Counted from the first letter of the stretch, positions 37,599 to 46,487 are shown. The stretch is DNA of 50,326 nucleotides from Parendozoicomonas verongulae (GCF_009711465.1 NZ_SMME01000852.1:1-50326), one strand, 5' to 3'. The notes: generated from the letters alone by a model not told the origin. Numbers and translations are program-made.

Positions 37599-39662
37599 AT
37601 GGATTTTCCCCCTTTTTCCGCCAGGCCCCCCGTTGCACCTTCCCGGCCCGTTCAGGTTGAAGATTCCCACGGGCAACGGGTGGATGAATATCGCTGGCTG
37701 GAAGAGCGGGACAGCAAAGAGGTCGAGCACTGGCTAAAGGCTGAGAATGCCTACACCAAAGTGGGTATGGCCTCCACAGATGCGCTTCAGAAAACCCTCT
37801 ACGACGAGATGAAAGCCCGGCTGAAGGAAGACGACGAATCCCAGCCTTACACATGGCATGGTTATACCTTTTTCAGCCGTACTTTTAAGGGCAAGGATTA
37901 TGCGGTTCACTACCGCCGCCATGGTGATCAGCCCGAACAGGTTATTTTTGACGGTAACGAACGCTCCACAGCTCTGGGGGACGACCACGATTACTTTGAT
38001 CTCGGCGTTATGGCTGTTAGCCCCGATAATCAGCTTCTGGCATGGGCGGAAGACTTTGCTGGCAATGAGAGCTGGACATTACGGATCAAAAACCTCGCCA
38101 CCGGCGAGCTGCTGGACGATGTACTGGACGGTTGTGCGGCCAGTGTCGTATGGGCGAAAGACAGTCAGTCTTTCTGGTATATCCGTCTGGACGACAACTA
38201 CCGCCCATGGCAGCTGTGTTTCCACCGTTTAGGCACAGGCAGAAAAGCTGACCTGACCCTTCTGGAAGAAAGCGATGAACGGTTCTTCCTCTCCGCTTAT
38301 CCAGACCGCGCGGAAACCTGTTTTTTCGTAGAGCTGGCCAGTACGGATACTTCGGAATGCTTTGTGGGCGATTTAACCACCCCCGAGACGCCCCTGAAGA
38401 TGATTCGCCCCCGACAAAAAGGGCTGGAGTATTACCCGGATTCCGATGGCGGGAAGCTGATTATTCGCACCAATGATACAGGTATTAATTACCGTCTGGT
38501 GACGGCTGATTTTGAAACACCGGATCAGTGGCAGGAACTATTGCCTCACCGTGATGATGTGACCCTGGAAGATTACGAGTTGTTCCTCAAACACATTGTG
38601 ACTTTTGAACGGGAAGGCGGGCTGGTGCAGGTGCGTATCCGGGAAAAAGAAGGCAGTGTACGGACACTGGATTTCCCTGACGAAGCCTGGTCTGTGGGCG
38701 GTTGTGATAATGCGGAGTATGCAGCGGATTTCCTGCGTCTGGAATACGAATCCATGAACTGCCCGCCTTCGGTGATTGATGTGTGCCTGAAAACCGGGCA
38801 GCAAACCCTGCGCAGGCAGATGCCCGTGCTCGGCGGTTTTGATGCGTCCCGTTACGAAACCCGCCGTGTGATGGCGACCAGTCACGACGGTGTTCAGGTG
38901 CCGGTCAGCATTGTAGGTTTAAAGGAGAGCTTCCAAAAACCAGCCCCTGTGATGCTGTATGGCTATGGCTCCTACGGTGCCAGTGAAGATCCTTACTTTG
39001 CCCGTGGGCGCATTAATCTGCTGGACCGTGGTCTGCTGTTTGCTATTGCCCACATCCGTGGCGGTGCTGATCTGGGGGAATACTGGTACCGGGATGGACG
39101 ACGATTGTCTAAGAAAAACACCTTCCACGATTTTGTGGCCTGCGCCCGTATGCTGATTGATGAAGGTTTTGCGGATAAAAATAAATTGGTGATTTCCGGC
39201 GGCAGTGCCGGTGGTCTGCTGATGGGGGCTGTGCTGAATATGGCTTCTGAACTGTTTGCCGGTGCTGTGCTGGATGTGCCGTTTGTGGATGTGCTCACCA
39301 CTATGCAAAACCCCAATCTGCCTTTGACTGTGACCGAATACGATGAGTGGGGCGATCCGGCGGACAAGGCCGTATATGACTATATGAAAACCTACTCTCC
39401 TTACGACAATATTCAGGCCGCAAATTATCCGCCCCAGCTGGTTCTGGGTGGGCTGGAGGATCGCCGGGTGCAGTACTGGGAACCTGCCAAGTGGGTTGCC
39501 CGCATGCGTGAACGAAACACCGGTAACAGCCCTGTGTTTCTGAAAACCCATATGGGAGCAGGGCACTTTGGTGCATCTGGTCGTTATGAAGCCATGAAGG
39601 AAGCAGCCTTTGAGCAGGCGTTTATTTTGACCGTTGTGGGGGCAGGCAGAGACAGTAACTAA
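37599..39662 (+). CDS. ptrB: Oligopeptidase B (protease II), S9A serine peptidase
   Basis: Cuts short peptides after Arg or Lys in the cytoplasm or periplasm. The 687-residue length is right for the family. The N-terminal seven-bladed propeller (DEYRWLEERDSKEVEHWLKAENAYT at the start) leads to an alpha/beta-hydrolase domain. The catalytic triad can be placed: S536 in ISGGSAGGLLMGAVLN, D621 in GGLEDRRVQYWEPAKW and H656 in HMGAGHFGASGRY. The motif PVMLYGYGSYGASEDPYFARGRINLLDRGLLFAIAHIRGGADLGEYWYRDG is typical of oligopeptidase B. ATG at 37599 with CAGGA upstream. It appears to be a single-gene unit. Confidence 0.95.
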   Translation: MDFPPFSARPPVAPSRPVQVEDSHGQRVDEYRWLEERDSKEVEHWLKAENAYTKVGMASTDALQKTLYDEMKARLKEDDESQPYTWHGYTFFSRTFKGKDYAVHYRRHGDQPEQVIFDGNERSTALGDDHDYFDLGVMAVSPDNQLLAWAEDFAGNESWTLRIKNLATGELLDDVLDGCAASVVWAKDSQSFWYIRLDDNYRPWQLCFHRLGTGRKADLTLLEESDERFFLSAYPDRAETCFFVELASTDTSECFVGDLTTPETPLKMIRPRQKGLEYYPDSDGGKLIIRTNDTGINYRLVTADFETPDQWQELLPHRDDVTLEDYELFLKHIVTFEREGGLVQVRIREKEGSVRTLDFPDEAWSVGGCDNAEYAADFLRLEYESMNCPPSVIDVCLKTGQQTLRRQMPVLGGFDASRYETRRVMATSHDGVQVPVSIVGLKESFQKPAPVMLYGYGSYGASEDPYFARGRINLLDRGLLFAIAHIRGGADLGEYWYRDGRRLSKKNTFHDFVACARMLIDEGFADKNKLVISGGSAGGLLMGAVLNMASELFAGAVLDVPFVDVLTTMQNPNLPLTVTEYDEWGDPADKAVYDYMKTYSPYDNIQAANYPPQLVLGGLEDRRVQYWEPAKWVARMRERNTGNSPVFLKTHMGAGHFGASGRYEAMKEAAFEQAFILTVVGAGRDSN

Positions 39663-39748
39663 CAGTTATTCACTGGGCAGCACCTGCTGATGTGAATGGA
39701 ATCTGGATACACTTTCAGACGAAAGTCGTGCTGAGAAGAATGTAAAAA

Positions 39749-40555
39749 ATGTTGATCGTTTCAGAACTTGCAGTGTACCCCGTTAAATCCTGTCGCCAGC
39801 TTACTGCGACAAACTGGACAGTGGATAGTTTTGGTTTGACCGGTGACCGACGCTGGATGGTTATTGACAGTAACACTGGACTGTTTGTGAGTCAGCGCAC
39901 ACATCCGCAAATGGTGAAGATTGTCTGTGTGCCGACAGTGAGTGGCCTTGTGTTAAGGCATCCTGAACAGGGTGAACTGGCTGTATCCCGGCCTGATCAG
40001 GGGGGCGTGTGTTCGGCTACAGTCTGGAGTGACACATGTGGCGCACGGGATGCCGGTGATAACGCAGCCCAGTGGTGCAGTGAGGTGATTGGTAAATCCT
40101 GTCGTTTAGTGTTTATGCCGGATACCAGCTTTCGGCAGGTAGATCGCCGCTATGCCAAAGAAGGCATACGCGCCAGTTTTGCTGATGGCTTCCCTTTTTT
40201 ACTGATCTCCGAAGCTTCTCTGGAATTACTGAACACTAAGTTAGCTGAAAATGGTGAAGACAGTGTACCTATGAAACGCTTTCGCCCAAACATCGTCGTA
40301 AAAGGTTGTGAGCCTCACGCCGAAGATCAGTGGAATCGTATACGCATTGGCGGCATAGAGTTCTCCGGTGTAAAAGACTGCACACGTTGTGTGATGACAA
40401 CAGTGAACACAGACACAGCAGAAAAAAACAAAGAGCCCCTGCGTACACTGGCGCAGTATCGTCGTAACGATAAGGGAGTTATTTTTGGGCAGAATATGAT
40501 TCACCATGGTACCGGTCTGTTGTCTGTTGGCATGCAGGTGGAGGTGCTTGACTAG
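39749..40555 (+). CDS. MOSC domain protein (YcbX-like, without ferredoxin domain)
   Basis: A 268-residue molybdenum-cofactor sulfurase C-terminal (MOSC) protein. The N-terminal MOSC_N barrel (SELAVYPVKSCRQLTATNWTVDSFGLTGDRRWMVID) is followed by the MOSC domain with ADGFPFLLISEASLELLN, RFRPNIVVKGCEPHAEDQW and the conserved cysteine region GVKDCTRCVMTTVNTDT. Members handle N-hydroxylated substrates or transfer sulfur using Moco. The C-terminal 2Fe-2S domain of E. coli YcbX is absent; a separate redox partner would be needed. ATG at 39749 with GAGAAG upstream. Confidence 0.9.
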   Translation: MLIVSELAVYPVKSCRQLTATNWTVDSFGLTGDRRWMVIDSNTGLFVSQRTHPQMVKIVCVPTVSGLVLRHPEQGELAVSRPDQGGVCSATVWSDTCGARDAGDNAAQWCSEVIGKSCRLVFMPDTSFRQVDRRYAKEGIRASFADGFPFLLISEASLELLNTKLAENGEDSVPMKRFRPNIVVKGCEPHAEDQWNRIRIGGIEFSGVKDCTRCVMTTVNTDTAEKNKEPLRTLAQYRRNDKGVIFGQNMIHHGTGLLSVGMQVEVLD

Positions 40556-40672
40556 TCGTTAATTGAACAGAGAAGTGTGAATTGCGGTATGTCCCTATGG
40601 GGTTTGTCGTAATTACGGTTGTATAAATGCAACATACTTCTCAATACAGCAACGCTGTAAAGGATTGACGTC

Positions 40673-42127
40673 ATGTCTGAATTGCACAATCTTCAACCTG
40701 CCCCCCTCTGGAAGCACTTTCAGTCCATCTGTGATATTCCCCACCCATCCGGTGAAGAAGAGGCTTTGCGTCAGCATGTGCTGGCGTTTGCTGCCGAGCA
40801 GGGTTTGGAAGCAGACACGGATGATTGCGGTAACGTAGTGATTCGAAAGCCTGCGACTCCAGGTTATGAAAACCGTGTGGGTGTGATTCTGCAGGGCCAC
40901 CTGGATATGGTTCCCCAGAAGAATGCAGATACAGATCACGACTTCAGCAAAGACCCTATTCAAGCTTATGTTGATGATGGCTGGGTTAAAGCCCGTGGCA
41001 CCACTCTGGGTGCAGATAACGGCATTGGCATGGCAGCGGCTATGGCTGTTCTGGAAAGCAAAACGCTGGAGCATGGCCCGGTAGAAGCCCTGTTCACTAT
41101 CGATGAAGAGCGCTCCATGGCCGGTGCCGAAGAGCTGAAAACAGGCTGGTTGCAGGGCAACATTCTTTTGAATCTGGATACCGAAGAAGAAGGTGAGCTA
41201 TACGTTGGCTGCGCTGGTGGTGTAGATGCACTGGGCGAAGCTTCCTATGCTGAGGAAACCGTTGCCGGTATGAACTGGCTGCGACTGGAAGTGAAAGGTC
41301 TGAAAGGTGGTCACTCTGGTTGCGATATTCACCTGCAGCGCGGTAATGCCAACAAAATTATGGTGAACCTGCTGAAAGCTCTTCAGGATGCAGGTGTGCG
41401 TTTGGCAGACATCGACGGTGGCAGCCTTTCCAATGCCATTCCCCGCGAAGCCTTTGCGACTGTTGCTGTCCCCGCTGATAAGGCCGAAGATGTTGCGGCT
41501 ATTGTGGATCAGCAGCTGGCCATTACCCGTAATATTCTGTCAGCTACTGATGACGGTGTGACTATTACGGCAACAGCTGTTGAAGCTGGCGAGAAGGTTA
41601 TGGCACAGGCAGACCAGCAGAAGTGGCTGAACCTGTTCCATGCCATGCCAAACGGTGTTGAGCGTATGAGTGAAAGTGTGGAAGGCGTTGTTGAGACGTC
41701 CAACAATTTCGCCATTATGACTGTGCGCGACGGCAAGGTTGGTGTTCACTGTTTTGCCCGCTCTCTGGTAGACAGCGCTACATCTGAAATGGGTGAGCGT
41801 CTGGTTGGCCTGATGCGTCTGGCTGGTATGGAAGCGCGCCTGGAGGGCCTGTTCCCAGGCTGGCAGCCGAATATGGACTCCGCGATACTTGCGTCTATGA
41901 AGGAAACCTATGAGGCGCTGTACAGCAAAGTGCCTGCTGTGAAGGTGATTCACGCGGGTCTGGAATGTGGTCTGCTGGGCAGTAAGTATCCTACCTGGGA
42001 TATGCTCTCCATTGGCCCCACCATCTGCTTCCCCCATTCTCCCGACGAGAAGGTGGAAATTGATAGTGTTGAGAAGTTCTGGAACCTGCTGAGCGAGGCG
42101 CTGGTGCGAATGCCTGTGGCGGAATAA
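40673..42127 (+). CDS. pepD: Aminoacyl-histidine dipeptidase (Xaa-His dipeptidase) PepD
   Basis: A cytosolic M20 metallopeptidase that splits unspecific dipeptides including carnosine. The 484 residues match PepD. Visible zinc-site motifs are GHLDMVPQ, TLGADNGIGMAAAMAVLE, FTIDEERSMAGAEEL and NLDTEEEGELYVGCAGGVD; the lid domain carries LKGGHSGCDIHLQRGNANKIM, and the end has HAGLECGLLGSKYPTWDMLSIGPTICFPHSPDEKVEIDSVEKFW. The ATG at 40673 has AAGGA eight bases upstream. Repeat copy C and a terminator-like hairpin follow. Confidence 0.96.
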   Translation: MSELHNLQPAPLWKHFQSICDIPHPSGEEEALRQHVLAFAAEQGLEADTDDCGNVVIRKPATPGYENRVGVILQGHLDMVPQKNADTDHDFSKDPIQAYVDDGWVKARGTTLGADNGIGMAAAMAVLESKTLEHGPVEALFTIDEERSMAGAEELKTGWLQGNILLNLDTEEEGELYVGCAGGVDALGEASYAEETVAGMNWLRLEVKGLKGGHSGCDIHLQRGNANKIMVNLLKALQDAGVRLADIDGGSLSNAIPREAFATVAVPADKAEDVAAIVDQQLAITRNILSATDDGVTITATAVEAGEKVMAQADQQKWLNLFHAMPNGVERMSESVEGVVETSNNFAIMTVRDGKVGVHCFARSLVDSATSEMGERLVGLMRLAGMEARLEGLFPGWQPNMDSAILASMKETYEALYSKVPAVKVIHAGLECGLLGSKYPTWDMLSIGPTICFPHSPDEKVEIDSVEKFWNLLSEALVRMPVAE

Positions 42128-42177
42128 GCCTATTGACTTTATTCCTCTGTACGTGATCAGTGTGTAGCAGTTGCATA

Positions 42178-42219
42178 AAACGCCACCAGACTACACGAAA
42201 GCAATGATTTGGTTACTTA
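42178..42219 (-). repeat. Interspersed repeat, copy C
   Basis: On the minus strand it begins TAAGTAACCAAATCATTGC, then TTTCGTGTAGTCTGGTGGCG, matching the other copies at most positions. It lies 51 bases past pepD and points against it, in contrast to copies A, D and E. Confidence 0.75.
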
Positions 42220-42250
42220 AAGCTGGCGATGCATGTCGTTTATTGGTAAT

Positions 42251-42286
42251 GTGCCGCCCAGCTTTACAGGGAGTGGGCACTTTTTT
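42251..42286 (+). terminator. Terminator-like hairpin downstream of pepD
   Basis: GTGCC (42251-42255) pairs with GGCAC (42276-42280), with inner CCC/GGG pairing, and a T6 tract follows at 42281-42286. It could end the pepD transcript. Confidence 0.55.
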
Positions 42287-42307
42287 GCGGTTTTTTTGCA
42301 AAATGGG

Positions 42308-42335
42308 CTGACTTATTATTTTGAATGTGTATAAT
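42308..42335 (+). promoter_or_regulatory. Probable sigma70 promoter of the coiled-coil gene
   Basis: A consensus TATAAT (42330-42335) with a CTGACT -35-like hexamer at 42308-42313 (16-base spacing). It explains why the frame's upstream TTG at 42321 cannot be the start: it would overlap the -10 box. Confidence 0.6.
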
Positions 42336-42413
42336 CTAGCGGCTTCGTACACATCAAAATATCACTCCAAATTGAATCCCGCACAGAAAGATATCGTCCA
42401 AGAGGTAAATCCA

Positions 42414-42809
42414 ATGGGAACGCTCAGCGTGGGCGGACGTTTCTTCAAGAATGAAGAGCTCGAGCTGATTGAGCAACGTCGGCTGGAAGCGCTTCTGGAA
42501 ATCACCACGAAGCATACTGAAGAAGTTCAAAGCCTGAAGAGTCAACTGGAAACCGCCGATGGCAAAGTTGTCAAAGCCGGTAACCAGATCAAAGGACTCG
42601 ACAAAGAAATAAAGGTTCTCCGCGAACAGAACCCTGATCGTATGAAGAAGCAGATTAAGCGTCTTCAGGAGCAGAACAGGGATATGACCGCAGAAAACAA
42701 AGCCCTAAAGAGTAAACAGAAGCAGCTGCAGCAACAGTTTGATGCTACTAAGCTGGAACTGGACAAGCTCAAGGCTGAAGCAGAAGAGAAAGAAGCTGAA
42801 ACAGCTTAA
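42414..42809 (+). CDS. Small coiled-coil protein
   Basis: A 131-residue, highly charged protein that is almost entirely coiled coil (residues about 15-125: ELELIEQRRLEALLEITTKHTEEVQSLKSQLETADGK; IKRLQEQNRDMTAENKALKSKQKQLQQQFDATKLELDKLKAEAEEKEAETA). No signal peptide and no family that I can name. The ATG at 42414 is chosen because AGAGGT (42401-42406) lies seven bases upstream and a TATAAT box stands about 80 bases upstream. The strong promoter suggests good expression. Possible roles are structural or nucleoid/division related, but nothing in the sequence decides this. Confidence 0.75.
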   Translation: MGTLSVGGRFFKNEELELIEQRRLEALLEITTKHTEEVQSLKSQLETADGKVVKAGNQIKGLDKEIKVLREQNPDRMKKQIKRLQEQNRDMTAENKALKSKQKQLQQQFDATKLELDKLKAEAEEKEAETA

Positions 42810-43289
42810 TTCTCTGATGCCATTCCGGGATATTTGAGGATGCGGGTTTCCATTTCGATGGAGTCCTGTAACGAATCAGATAACCCGGAAAAGCCGTCAA
42901 GCAGTGGCGGGCCAGAGTATAGAATGGCAGCAGCGATTCAATATGCTAATGGCCCGACATTTCTATCATAATTGAAAACTCTCCCTCTTTTCCCTCATTC
43001 TGTTTTCCTTACTCTCGTTTTCTCTTAAATGCCCGGTTCTGTGGCGTGTCCGACCCTCTCGATTGCAATTAAGCAAATTCACGGCCAGCTCGGCAATTCT
43101 TTCAGACCATTCCATAAATTGCGCACCATAGTTTATAAAAATATCATCTAATGATGAGCTGGCGTTCCTATCGAAGTGGGTAATACTTGTACCCGCCAGC
43201 GCGATTGATATCCCCCTACAATCTCACTGGCGAGGTCAGCGAATGACCTTGGTACTTTTGGATTGTGTACCTGTGTTTCACTCCTATGA

Positions 43290-43330
43290 TCTTGGCCGGT
43301 GATGCTTCCCCCAGCACACCGGTTCTTTTT
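43290..43330 (+). repeat. 41-base direct repeat, first copy, hairpin plus T-tract
   Basis: Identical over 41 bases to 43430-43470. The arms CCGGTG (43296-43301) and CACCGG (43317-43322) are followed by TTCTTTTT, which makes each copy look like an intrinsic terminator read on the plus strand. Confidence 0.85.
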
Positions 43331-43429
43331 CCCACCTTGCCTGAAGAAGAGGGGGTAAGGGGGAGAAAATGTGAAGTAGGTAAAGCAAACGTCCTCTTTC
43401 TGTTTTGGGGTGTGTGAATAACTGAATGG

Positions 43430-43470
43430 TCTTGGCCGGTGATGCTTCCCCCAGCACACCGGTTCTTTTT
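43430..43470 (+). repeat. 41-base direct repeat, second copy, hairpin plus T-tract
   Basis: The exact second copy, offset by 140 bases from the first, with the arms at 43436-43441 and 43457-43462 and the same T-tract. It ends about 120 bases before the UbiA-family gene. Confidence 0.85.
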
Positions 43471-43588
43471 TATCTGCTGTTTGTCGCTGGTTTGTAAAGC
43501 TGCGGACAGTGCGGGTAGGCGCACTGAGCAGACTTCACTATTATTCCCTCCCCCGATTTATCACATGATGACAAGTTGAATCGTTGAA

Positions 43589-44479
43589 ATGAGTGCTGAC
43601 TCCGTAAATCTCCCTGCTCCATCTAAGTATTTCTTTGTGCGTGCGCTTCGCCCTTTCTCTCTGAGTGTGGCGGTTGTAGCCTGTGGCCTGGGTATTGCCC
43701 TGGCTTATGGTGCAGGTGAAGGGGATGCTCTTCGGGCAACCCTGGTGATGATCGCCGGCATTCTTCTGCAGGCTGCGGTCAATCTGTTTAATGATTATGC
43801 TGATCTACGCCTTTGGGCGAACAGGGATGACAAGTACGCCAGCAATATTCGCAATATGATTCGTAAGAATATGGCCATTGCAAAAGCCATAACCTCTGTT
43901 GCTGCAGCAATAGGTATCGTGCTTGTGTACTTTGCGGGCTGGAAGCTTTTGTTAATTGTCCTGTTGGGTGCTGCCGGAGGGTACTACTACACGGGAACCC
44001 CCATTGCTTATAAAAATCGTGGCCTTGGTGTTGTGGGGGTTTTTCTATTTACGGGAGTTTTGATGGTATCCGGCAGTTATCTCGCAGTAACAGGGAATCT
44101 GGGGCACCATATTTTTCTGTACTCTATTCCGGTGAGTATGATCTCCAGTATGTTACTACTGGCTAATGAGTTGCGGGATGTGGATGAAGATATTGATAAC
44201 GATATTGGCACCTTCACCGTGCGTATGGGCTATAGATTCTCTTCATTGATTTATATTCTGCTGGGTGTTGCCGCGATTGTTATGGCCTTTGCGATTGGCC
44301 TGTCGGGGGCTATGGCTTTGCCCTGGCTGATGCTGGTACCCGCTTTGGTGCTAAAACAACCTGTGGCTTTGCTGCGTACTGTAAAGCAGGCCTCAGAAAG
44401 AAAACGCCTTGTGCGATTGCCACCGCTGACAGGGCGTTTCTTCCTGATTTTTGGTATCTGCTTTATGGTGGCGATTTAA
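43589..44479 (+). CDS. UbiA family prenyltransferase (MenA-like)
   Basis: A polytopic inner-membrane prenyltransferase of 296 residues that joins a polyprenyl chain to an aromatic acceptor. The first Asp-rich motif is NLFNDYADLRLW (N65-D69-D72), the second is ANELRDVDEDIDNDIGTFTVRMG. Eight or so membrane spans are spread along the protein. The topology and YYYTGTPIAYKNRGLG segment resemble MenA (1,4-dihydroxy-2-naphthoate prenyltransferase), but no other men gene is nearby, so I leave the substrate open. Its last four bases overlap the convergent CXXCH gene. The ribosome binding site is weak. Confidence 0.88.
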   Translation: MSADSVNLPAPSKYFFVRALRPFSLSVAVVACGLGIALAYGAGEGDALRATLVMIAGILLQAAVNLFNDYADLRLWANRDDKYASNIRNMIRKNMAIAKAITSVAAAIGIVLVYFAGWKLLLIVLLGAAGGYYYTGTPIAYKNRGLGVVGVFLFTGVLMVSGSYLAVTGNLGHHIFLYSIPVSMISSMLLLANELRDVDEDIDNDIGTFTVRMGYRFSSLIYILLGVAAIVMAFAIGLSGAMALPWLMLVPALVLKQPVALLRTVKQASERKRLVRLPPLTGRFFLIFGICFMVAI

Positions 44480-45522
44480 TGGTGACAGTGCTCGTGGGCA
44501 GGTTCACCGTAATACCACCGGCTCAAGGCCTCATAAAGCTCATAAGTGTGGAAGCCTGCATGCAGGTAGCCAAAGGCTTTCCACACTTTATTCAGTTTTG
44601 ATTGAGTGTGGCAGTCGTGGCAGTGTCCAAAAAATAAATCGTGTACGGCAAAAGCCAGTGATGTACCGCTCATACTAATGTTTGTGGCATGGGGGGCAGG
44701 GCTGGCTTTAATGATGTCGCCTCGAAAATTCAGGTGCACATAATCACCGACAAAAGTGCTGTCTATATGTTCCAGTCCATCCAGGGTATGTAACGCCAAA
44801 GCCAGCAGGTTCAGGGAAAAGCTACTCAGGTTATGGCTTTTCATGGCCGCTACAATATGCGCTCCATGTTCCACTATCTCTTTGGTATGCCAGGCAATCA
44901 CAAATCCGTTAAGTAAGGCGGCTTTGCTGCCATAGAGGAAGGACAGGGCGGCAGATGGCAGGCTCTGTTCTCTTGTCCCAAGCCCTGGCCATTGTGTAGC
45001 CATCAGCCGGGAGTTTTCCATAAGACGGTTTTGTCTGGCCAGAAGCTCTTTCATTTTCTCGGTGTCCACCGCTACAGATGATACAACCCATGCTGTTATG
45101 CCGACCCAGCCGTTATGCCAGACCAGACTCTCTAATTGCCACTGTGGATCTTCCTTTAATCGCAGGGCGATAGAGTGCTCTGCTGTTTCTGGCTGGAAAC
45201 ACTGAAAGTGCACCTGCTGTTCTTCCAGGTCGAAAGCCTCAAGAATTTCATGCTGAAGAGTGTGGCAATCAGGACGGCTGCTTGTGTCCCATGGGGCGAG
45301 ATAGGGATAGGTGCCGTAGGACCCTTTCAGTGTAATCGTGGCCTGGCGGTTGTTATTGCTGGAGGTTTTTTCATGGATTTTGAATGATGCTGCGGAGCCT
45401 TCAGGGAATAGCTCGGTAATGTTTTCATGGTTGTCTCCATAACTGCTTCCATAGGATAAAATGGAGATCAAAAACAGAAGGTTAAGGGCGAATTGTCGAA
45501 GGGGTATGCACCAGTTTTTCAC
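44476..45522 (-). CDS. Fur-linked periplasmic protein with CXXCH motif, unknown function
   Basis: A 348-residue protein of no family known to me. An N-terminal signal peptide (FALNLLFLISILSYGSSYG, residues about 11-29) predicts export. The C-terminus has C301-H-D-C304-H305, a CXXCH heme c attachment pattern, and a His/Cys-rich end (HEHCHH), so metal or heme binding is likely. Other cysteines occur near residues 86 and 108, and there are many histidines in the 211-251 helix-rich part. It starts with GTG at 45522; a perfect Fur-box palindrome lies just 18 bases upstream, so iron-repressed expression is strongly suggested. It converges on the UbiA-family gene. Confidence 0.75.
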   Translation of the reverse strand: MKNWCIPLRQFALNLLFLISILSYGSSYGDNHENITELFPEGSAASFKIHEKTSSNNNRQATITLKGSYGTYPYLAPWDTSSRPDCHTLQHEILEAFDLEEQQVHFQCFQPETAEHSIALRLKEDPQWQLESLVWHNGWVGITAWVVSSVAVDTEKMKELLARQNRLMENSRLMATQWPGLGTREQSLPSAALSFLYGSKAALLNGFVIAWHTKEIVEHGAHIVAAMKSHNLSSFSLNLLALALHTLDGLEHIDSTFVGDYVHLNFRGDIIKASPAPHATNISMSGTSLAFAVHDLFFGHCHDCHTQSKLNKVWKAFGYLHAGFHTYELYEALSRWYYGEPAHEHCHH

Positions 45523-45540
45523 TGAAATACCATATTTTTG

Positions 45541-45560
45541 TGAGAATGATTCTCATTATT
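45541..45560 (-). promoter_or_regulatory. Fur box
   Basis: TGAGAATGATTCTCA (45541-45555) is a perfect 7-1-7 palindrome of the Fur type; the wider 19-base window agrees with the GATAATGATAATCATTATC consensus at about 15 positions. It lies 18 bases before the CXXCH gene and about 240 bases before the DUF1285 gene, so the former is the likely target. Confidence 0.85.
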
Positions 45561-45795
45561 TAGCAGGTATTTCTGTACCTTCCACTTTTTACAGTTTTAT
45601 TTTGTGACGCTGGTTTACAAGTTCCCTGATAATGCAGCTTGTCTGGCTGATAATGTGCCATAGGTAAAAGAGACTGCGAAGGATTTATGAAAAAATCACC
45701 CACGAGTTCCTCGATTTTCCATCCGTTGAAGCCATATACTAGTTGAAAAAAATTCAGTGAATTTGTGCTGTTTTATGGTGGGAGAGGGCAGTTTC

Positions 45796-46371
45796 GTGTC
45801 AGAGAAAAATGATCGTACAGGAGACCTGCTTGAGCAGGTAGCTGAAGCCAGTAAAAAGAATGCTCTGCCTCCCGTGCACAAGTGGAACCCTCCTTTCTGT
45901 GGCGATAGTGATATGGTCATCAAGCGGGATGGTTCATGGCATTACATGAACAGCCCGATTGGCCGTGAGCGCATGGTACGGCTGTTCTCCACAGTGTTGC
46001 GTAAGGATGATGACGATTACTTTCTGGTCACGCCTGTTGAGAAGGTGGGTATCACAGTTGAGGATGTTCCGTTCATTGCAATTTCTGTGGAGCGGGTGGA
46101 AGAGGATGGCAAGTCTGCCCTGAGGTTTATGACCAATGTCGGGGACAGTGTGATTGCCAGCACGGATAACCCTCTGCGTGTTGAGCTGGCACCGGGAACA
46201 GAAGAGCCTGCTCCTTACATTCTGGTCCGAAAAGGTCTTGAGGCGCGCCTGCACAGGAATGTGTTCTACCAACTGGTTGATATGGCAGAGATTCGTTCCA
46301 TGGGAGAGCGAGAGTGGTACGGAGTTGAAAGTGGCGGCGTGTTTTTTCAGATCGCACCAGTCTCTCGGTAA
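45796..46371 (+). CDS. DUF1285 family protein
   Basis: A 191-residue cytoplasmic protein of the DUF1285 family, with no established function. Hallmarks are PPVHKWNPPFCGDSDMVIKRDGSWHYMNSPIGRERMVRLFSTVLRKDDDDYFLVTPVEKVGITVEDVPFIA and the C-terminal VFYQLVDMAEIRSMGEREWYGVESGGVFFQIA. The GTG at 45796 is taken as start because AGAGGG (45783-45788) lies seven bases upstream; the frame extends to an ATG at 45775 and a GTG at 45757 without better sites. It converges on the ETF-QO gene with a long hairpin between. Confidence 0.88.
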   Translation: MSEKNDRTGDLLEQVAEASKKNALPPVHKWNPPFCGDSDMVIKRDGSWHYMNSPIGRERMVRLFSTVLRKDDDDYFLVTPVEKVGITVEDVPFIAISVERVEEDGKSALRFMTNVGDSVIASTDNPLRVELAPGTEEPAPYILVRKGLEARLHRNVFYQLVDMAEIRSMGEREWYGVESGGVFFQIAPVSR

Positions 46372-46440
46372 GCTCCACTCATCGCTAAATCGTTGGAAGT
46401 TCTTTCGCGTAACAGATTTTAGAGTAGCTTTGCTCGTTAA

Positions 46441-46476
46441 AACCAATAAAGCAGGGGTTTCCCTGCCTTATTGGTT
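46441..46476. terminator. Bidirectional terminator-like hairpin
   Basis: AACCAATAA (46441-46449) pairs with TTATTGGTT (46468-46476), and GCAGGG (46451-46456) with CCCTGC (46461-46466), around a GTTT loop with one mismatch. It lies between the DUF1285 and ETF-QO genes, which converge. There is no long T-tract. Confidence 0.6.
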
Positions 46477-46487
46477 ATGGGCGTCAT

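Larger units (their letters stand above)
42810..43588. other. Repeat-bearing 0.8-kb spacer without a supported gene
   Basis: This holds an inverted repeat CGGGCCA/TGGCCCG (42908-42914, 42950-42956) and two identical 41-base repeats. On the minus strand it also holds short protein-like reading stretches in different frames between about 42980 and 43260 (for example INYGAQFMEWSERIAELAVNLL and VPRSFADLASEIVGGYQSRW). None begins with a supported start or has a normal length, so I treat them as a possible gene remnant. Confidence 0.5.

Noticed and set aside
43148-43524. Two overlapping frames of about 100 codons on the minus strand
   Set aside because: They run through both 41-base repeats and repeat the same NRCAGGSITGQDH peptide because of the duplication; no start site support. 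Kept only as a possible remnant.
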